Shown here one piece after another: positions 60,401-64,000 of a stretch of DNA of 64,000 nucleotides. The notes beneath the pieces were generated by a model. It had not been told where the DNA came from, made no database searches, and saw only the letters and a list, made by a program, of their open reading frames with translations. The stretch is from NCBI RefSeq assembly GCF_000226115.1, contig NC_016458.1, positions 6,978,001 through 7,042,000 on the forward strand, in the 5' to 3' direction. How positions within the stretch are numbered: position 1 is the stretch's first letter; each line of letters opens with the position of its first letter. The stretch is from Thermothielavioides terrestris NRRL 8126 (taxonomy: Eukaryota; Ascomycota; Sordariomycetes; Sordariales; Chaetomiaceae). A program made the translations under genes and the position numbers.

Positions 60401-60905
60401 GGCTGCTACGCACATCGGCGTCGGCATGCCCATGGCGCCTGTTCCTCCTCCCGCTGTCCATGGCCCGGTCCCCGTGGTGACCCATCTACGAAGACACCAC
60501 ACCATGGACGAAGACGTCTACGCCCCAGGCGGCATGCACGGAGGCGCCATCCCCCCCGACGACTGGTTCGGTGCTCCGCCCGCTCCCCACCCTCATCCGC
60601 ATCCTCACGCTCACCCTCTCGTGCACCCCCACTCCCATCCTCCTCCCGGGATGGGCATGATGCATCCGATGCATCACGACATGCTGGACGTCAATGCCAT
60701 CAACGCCGGCTCGCCTCGGGCGCCAAACGTGAAGCGGCGCCCGCCGCACGCACATCGCGAGCACAGCAAGCTTGAGGAGCCCAAGTCGTCGGTGCTGGCC
60801 GGCCTGGCCGGCGTCGGCAGGGGCATGCACCGCGTCTCCGAGTGGGTGCATTACGTCGAGCCGGGCTTGCCCGAAGGCGAGCAGACCCCTACAGTGGTGC
60901 AATAG
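57478..60905 (+). CDS. RBR (RING-IBR-RING2) protein, probable E3 ubiquitin ligase
   Basis: Exons are 57478-58418, 58507-58695, 58752-59243 and 59348-60905 (1059 residues); all joins keep frame and rebuild the zinc modules. About 375 N-terminal residues are Arg/Ser-rich and disordered. RING1 starts near 380: CVRCRNDRTPVSKTVKFKC, then RHRMCHSCLVKLF and PPQCCDTDIPF. The IBR follows: CPSRRCGELIKPEDM, RWHARCSRCRTKVCGSCGG, HREPEC. RING2, split by the last intron, is CRRCKAAVEIRDGRNHII then CRCGAEFCLLCGDKWKTC. In RBR ligases a Cys in the G-C-[NM]-H motif accepts ubiquitin; here it is Arg (GRNH, codon CGT at 59224-59226). The roughly 500-residue C-terminal tail is Arg/Pro/Ser-rich with a His-Pro repeat (HPHPHPHAHPLVHPHSH) near 980. 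Ligase activity by the usual thioester route is therefore in doubt. It converges on DBP10. Confidence 0.88.
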
Positions 60906-61786
60906 CAACACCCCCGCTCTTCCCATCACCCCTTTTGTTTCAATCACCATTTCTGTTCCTGCCGATCCTTGGTCTCTCCGTTGTCAAGTCCGACAGGAAA
61001 CGTTTCAGCTCTGGGATCTAATCTTCACGGTTACGGGTAATGACGGCCATCTATCATCTATCTAACCATCTATCGAAGCTACCTATCTGTCTATCATCTA
61101 CCTTTGGTTTTGAGCAGGGGCTATGGAATTCATCGTCGTTGTCGTTGGTTGGGGCGAAGACCGGGCGGCGAGGGGCTATCTACGTATGTGTTCATGACCC
61201 GTTTATGATTGGATGTGTTATGGTCTCATCTCTTCACTCACGCACATGGCATATGGGGAATGGTATTATGATTTTATTGATGTTTGTCATTGTGTGTATA
61301 TGGTCTGTTGTCTGTTTGTTTGAGACGGGTGTTGCTGGAGTAGCTGTTGGATGGGATGGGAGGGATTGGCAGAAGCAGGTCGGGGCGGGCAGGTGGGGTG
61401 GAGAGCTGAGGATGGATGTTAAGGGACGGAGGGACACTGGAATGAATGCGCGCTCTGGTCCCAGACAGCGAAGAGGGTTGTTTTTCCTCTTGTATCTATT
61501 TACCGTAGCTTGGCTCTTCAATTGGAGGCATGTAATGTTTGTTTGGCTTGCCCGTGCTGGGCTGGATTTAAAAAAACTAGGGTGTGTCCCTGTTTGTATG
61601 CAAGCATGTTATGCTCATGGAATCGAATACACGCGGTAACCAGGCTTGATGCCCAGTACGCCTGCGTGAGAAGAGACAGAACCCATCTTCTGCAGCTTCG
61701 TGGAACATTGGTTGTTGCATCCCGTCGAATTCGAGCATGACAAGACTAAAAATAACGACCCGACAATAACCCATCAGCGGAGTCTT
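60906..61786. other. Convergent intergenic region, RBR gene and DBP10
   Basis: The 880 bases hold the 3' flanks of two tail-to-tail genes. An ATCT-type short repeat lies at about 61047-61103. No gene is supported. Confidence 0.6.
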
Positions 61787-64000
61787 TCACCGCTTGCCCT
61801 TCTTGGCCGGCCGCGCGTTCTTCTCCTTGCGGCGCTCCTTAAGCTGGCGCGCCTTGCGGATGTCGGCGGCGCTCTTGAGCTCGCGCCGGCTGCCCTCGCC
61901 GTCGCGGTACTTGCCGATGCGCTTCTCGCGGGCCTCGGCCACGCGCCGCTTGCGCACGTGGTAGTCGTCGCGGTACTTGTCGGCGTCCTTGGGCGCCTTC
62001 ATCTGCTTGTGCTTGAACCGGAAGCCGCTGCCGGCGCTGCCGGGTCCGCTGCCGGGCCCGCCGCCGGAAAAGCTGCGCACCAGGTTCGCCTGCTCGGCCT
62101 CGCCGACCTGCGGCAGCCGGCCCAGCCGGTGCGCGCGGCGCCACTTGTCGAAGCGGCCGCTCTGGAAGGAGGCGGCGATCTTGACGCCGCTCTCGCCGCG
62201 GATCATCTTGGCGCCGCGCGAGCCGTCGTCGTCGTTGGCGCGCGCCACGTACTTGCTGTGCCGCTTGTCCCAGCGCATCTTGGGCCGCGTGGGCAGCCCG
62301 AAGGCCTTGGCGCCCTCGTCGTTGGTCAGGTCCATGGCGGCGTCGCGGGCCGCCTCGACGAAGTGCGAGGTCTTAGAGCCGCCCGAGTGCACGCCGTACG
62401 CGCGCTCCTCGGCTGCGCTGGTGGTGCGCGGCGTGTAGGACATGAAGACCTCGGGGTCCTCGAATGAGGTCTGGCCCTTTTTGGACTTGCGGCTACTTGT
62501 CACTGTAACTTCGAGTTCCGAATCCGACTCTGAGCCGTCGTCTTCGTCTTCCCAGGCGCCTGCGTCACCGCGATCTTCCTCCTCTTCGCCATGCTCATCG
62601 GAGCCGCGTCCGTTGGCCGGGGGCGGCAGCTCGTCGCCGGCGTCTGCCATCTCAGTGTCCTCGTCGTCTTGCTTCGTCTTTCTCCGCGGGCCAACCTTTG
62701 CCCTGAAACTGCGCATGACCTCTGCGGCCTTGTTCTGAGCGGACTTGCCCCTGGGCCCAATCTCAAAGATGGTCTCCTGCGGCTTGAAGCTGCTGATTTT
62801 GGAAAGCAGGCTATCACGGGCTTCTTCCGCGTTGGCAGCTGACTCACCAAACAGCGCGTGTAGTTGAGTCCAGCCTTTGGATGCGATGATTTCGCGAGCG
62901 CGCTTCGCACTCTGGCTCGATGCCGAGTTCCTGGTCTTCATGTACAGCTTCTCGGCCTTAACCGTAACCCGCTTCATTGCGCTCATGTCCTCGTTCTCGC
63001 CGAGCAATTTATTCACCCACTCCGTGTTGTTTTCGAGCTCAGCTCGCATCAGGGAGCCGACGACGACATCCCGGGCAAAGGACGGCTCCTTCGTCTCTTG
63101 GCCAAGCACCAGCTTCCTGCCGAGGAAGAGCTGAAGATCGAGAAGATAGGGTAGGTCGGACTCTCTGACGAGAGCATAGGCCCAACCGCGCTGGCCAGCA
63201 CGCGCCGTTCGGCCGACTCGGTGGACAAAGACTTTGGGCTGAGGGGGGAAGTCGTAGTTGATGACGTTTGCAAGCACGGGAATATCGATACCACGAGCTG
63301 CGACATCGGTGACAACCAAGATGTTGGACCTTCCCCTCCTGAAGTTGTCGACCTGGATCTTGCGCGCGGTTTGGTCGAGCGAGCCGTAAACATACGAAAC
63401 AGAAAACCCGGCGTGGCGTAGGAGGTTGGAAAGGTACTCGACGTGATGTTTGGTCGCGGTGAAGATGATGGTCGAATGCTCGGTTGGCTTCTCTGTATGA
63501 CTGGGCTTGTCAGAGCCGCGCTTCCTTTTCCTCGGCTGCTGTTCTTCATCTTGCTGGGCGCCGGCTGGTGGCCCCAGGGGCATCTTGATCACGTCGTGGA
63601 GGATGTGGAGCAGGGCGCCCTCCTTTTCGGCGCCCTTGACGGAGAAAAAGGCGCTCTCGAGGTCGGGAGAGACTTTTGTCTCGGCGTCTAACCGCACAAG
63701 AGTCGGTTCTTGCAGGCCCGCTCTGGCAAACTCGACCAAGGACGACGGCAGCGTGGCGGAGAATAACAGGGTCTGTCTCGATGGCGGCAGCGCATGCAGA
63801 ATTTCGGTGAGCTGGGTGGCGAAGCCCATCTCGAAAAGCCGGTCAGCCTCGTCGAACACGACGTACTTGATGGACGAGAGGTCCAGCGACATCTCCACTT
63901 TCAAGTGTAGGAACCGGCCGGGTGTGGCGATAACGATATCAGGGTTGGCGGCCATCAGGCCAAACTGCTCCTCCAGACTATCACCGCCGACCAACAGGAC
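61787..64000 (-). CDS. dbp10: DEAD-box RNA helicase Dbp10, 5' end cut off
   Basis: Dbp10 (human DDX54) is a nucleolar ATP-dependent RNA helicase for 60S ribosomal subunit assembly. The visible 737 residues start inside helicase domain 1. Seen in order: [13 protein letters not shown], motif Ib-type IATPGRF, motif II DEAD in [15 protein letters not shown], motif III SAT in LLFSATLP, then domain 2 with [20 protein letters not shown], motif [14 protein letters not shown] and motif [15 protein letters not shown]. The C-terminal part has an acidic linker ([21 protein letters not shown]), the DBP10CT-type block ([20 protein letters not shown], then KWRRAHRLG) and a Lys/Arg-rich tail ending [11 protein letters not shown]. 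No intron is needed here. The N-terminus with the Q motif and Walker A lies beyond position 64000. Confidence 0.96.
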   Translation of the reverse strand, partial: VLLVGGDSLEEQFGLMAANPDIVIATPGRFLHLKVEMSLDLSSIKYVVFDEADRLFEMGFATQLTEILHALPPSRQTLLFSATLPSSLVEFARAGLQEPTLVRLDAETKVSPDLESAFFSVKGAEKEGALLHILHDVIKMPLGPPAGAQQDEEQQPRKRKRGSDKPSHTEKPTEHSTIIFTATKHHVEYLSNLLRHAGFSVSYVYGSLDQTARKIQVDNFRRGRSNILVVTDVAARGIDIPVLANVINYDFPPQPKVFVHRVGRTARAGQRGWAYALVRESDLPYLLDLQLFLGRKLVLGQETKEPSFARDVVVGSLMRAELENNTEWVNKLLGENEDMSAMKRVTVKAEKLYMKTRNSASSQSAKRAREIIASKGWTQLHALFGESAANAEEARDSLLSKISSFKPQETIFEIGPRGKSAQNKAAEVMRSFRAKVGPRRKTKQDDEDTEMADAGDELPPPANGRGSDEHGEEEEDRGDAGAWEDEDDGSESDSELEVTVTSSRKSKKGQTSFEDPEVFMSYTPRTTSAAEERAYGVHSGGSKTSHFVEAARDAAMDLTNDEGAKAFGLPTRPKMRWDKRHSKYVARANDDDGSRGAKMIRGESGVKIAASFQSGRFDKWRRAHRLGRLPQVGEAEQANLVRSFSGGGPGSGPGSAGSGFRFKHKQMKAPKDADKYRDDYHVRKRRVAEAREKRIGKYRDGEGSRRELKSAADIRKARQLKERRKEKNARPAKKGKR

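Overview
The window is nuclear DNA of a filamentous ascomycete, most likely a sordariomycete near the Sordariales/Chaetomiaceae. This rests on short introns (about 50-90 bases, with GTATGT/GTAAGT-type donors and CTAAC/CTGAC branch sites), long GC-rich exons, fungus-specific families (HET domain, Zn2Cys6 regulator, fungal FNIP/Lst4) and AT-rich patches that look like repeat-induced point mutation (RIP). No database was searched. Family calls come from recognising motifs, and exon joins were solved by hand to keep frame and homology.

Left half (1-36 kb), conserved housekeeping genes: a truncated TMEM184/Hfl1-like membrane protein (-), the giant lipid-bridge protein Csf1 (+), a vacuolar Ca2+/H+ exchanger (-), the GATOR1/SEACIT subunit Iml1 (-), a Zrc1/Cot1-type zinc transporter (+), an F-box protein (-) and the FNIP homologue Lst4 (+). 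Several products act at or in the vacuole. Iml1 and Lst4 both feed amino-acid signals to TORC1 through the Rag/Gtr GTPases.

Middle (36-57 kb), gene-poor and repeat-marked: only two intact genes are clear, a secreted lactonase-fold beta-propeller protein and a Zn2Cys6 transcription factor. Around them lie several kilobases without supported genes, a 952-base Tc1/mariner-like element with 38-base terminal inverted repeats and TA duplications (interior AT-rich, carrying a tRNA-like unit), and at 54.3-56.1 kb a decayed HET-domain gene with RIP-type stop codons beside a frameshifted membrane-protein fragment.

Right end (57-64 kb): an RBR-type RING/IBR protein (+), whose RING2 has Arg where the catalytic Cys is expected, converges on the C-terminal part of the DEAD-box helicase Dbp10 (-), which runs off the window.

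I found no rRNA, confident functional tRNA, CRISPR array, biosynthetic gene cluster or clearly new multi-gene system. The most unusual items are the TIR element with its tRNA-like insert, the RBR active-site substitution, the RIP-killed HET gene and several microexons that automated gene calls are likely to miss.
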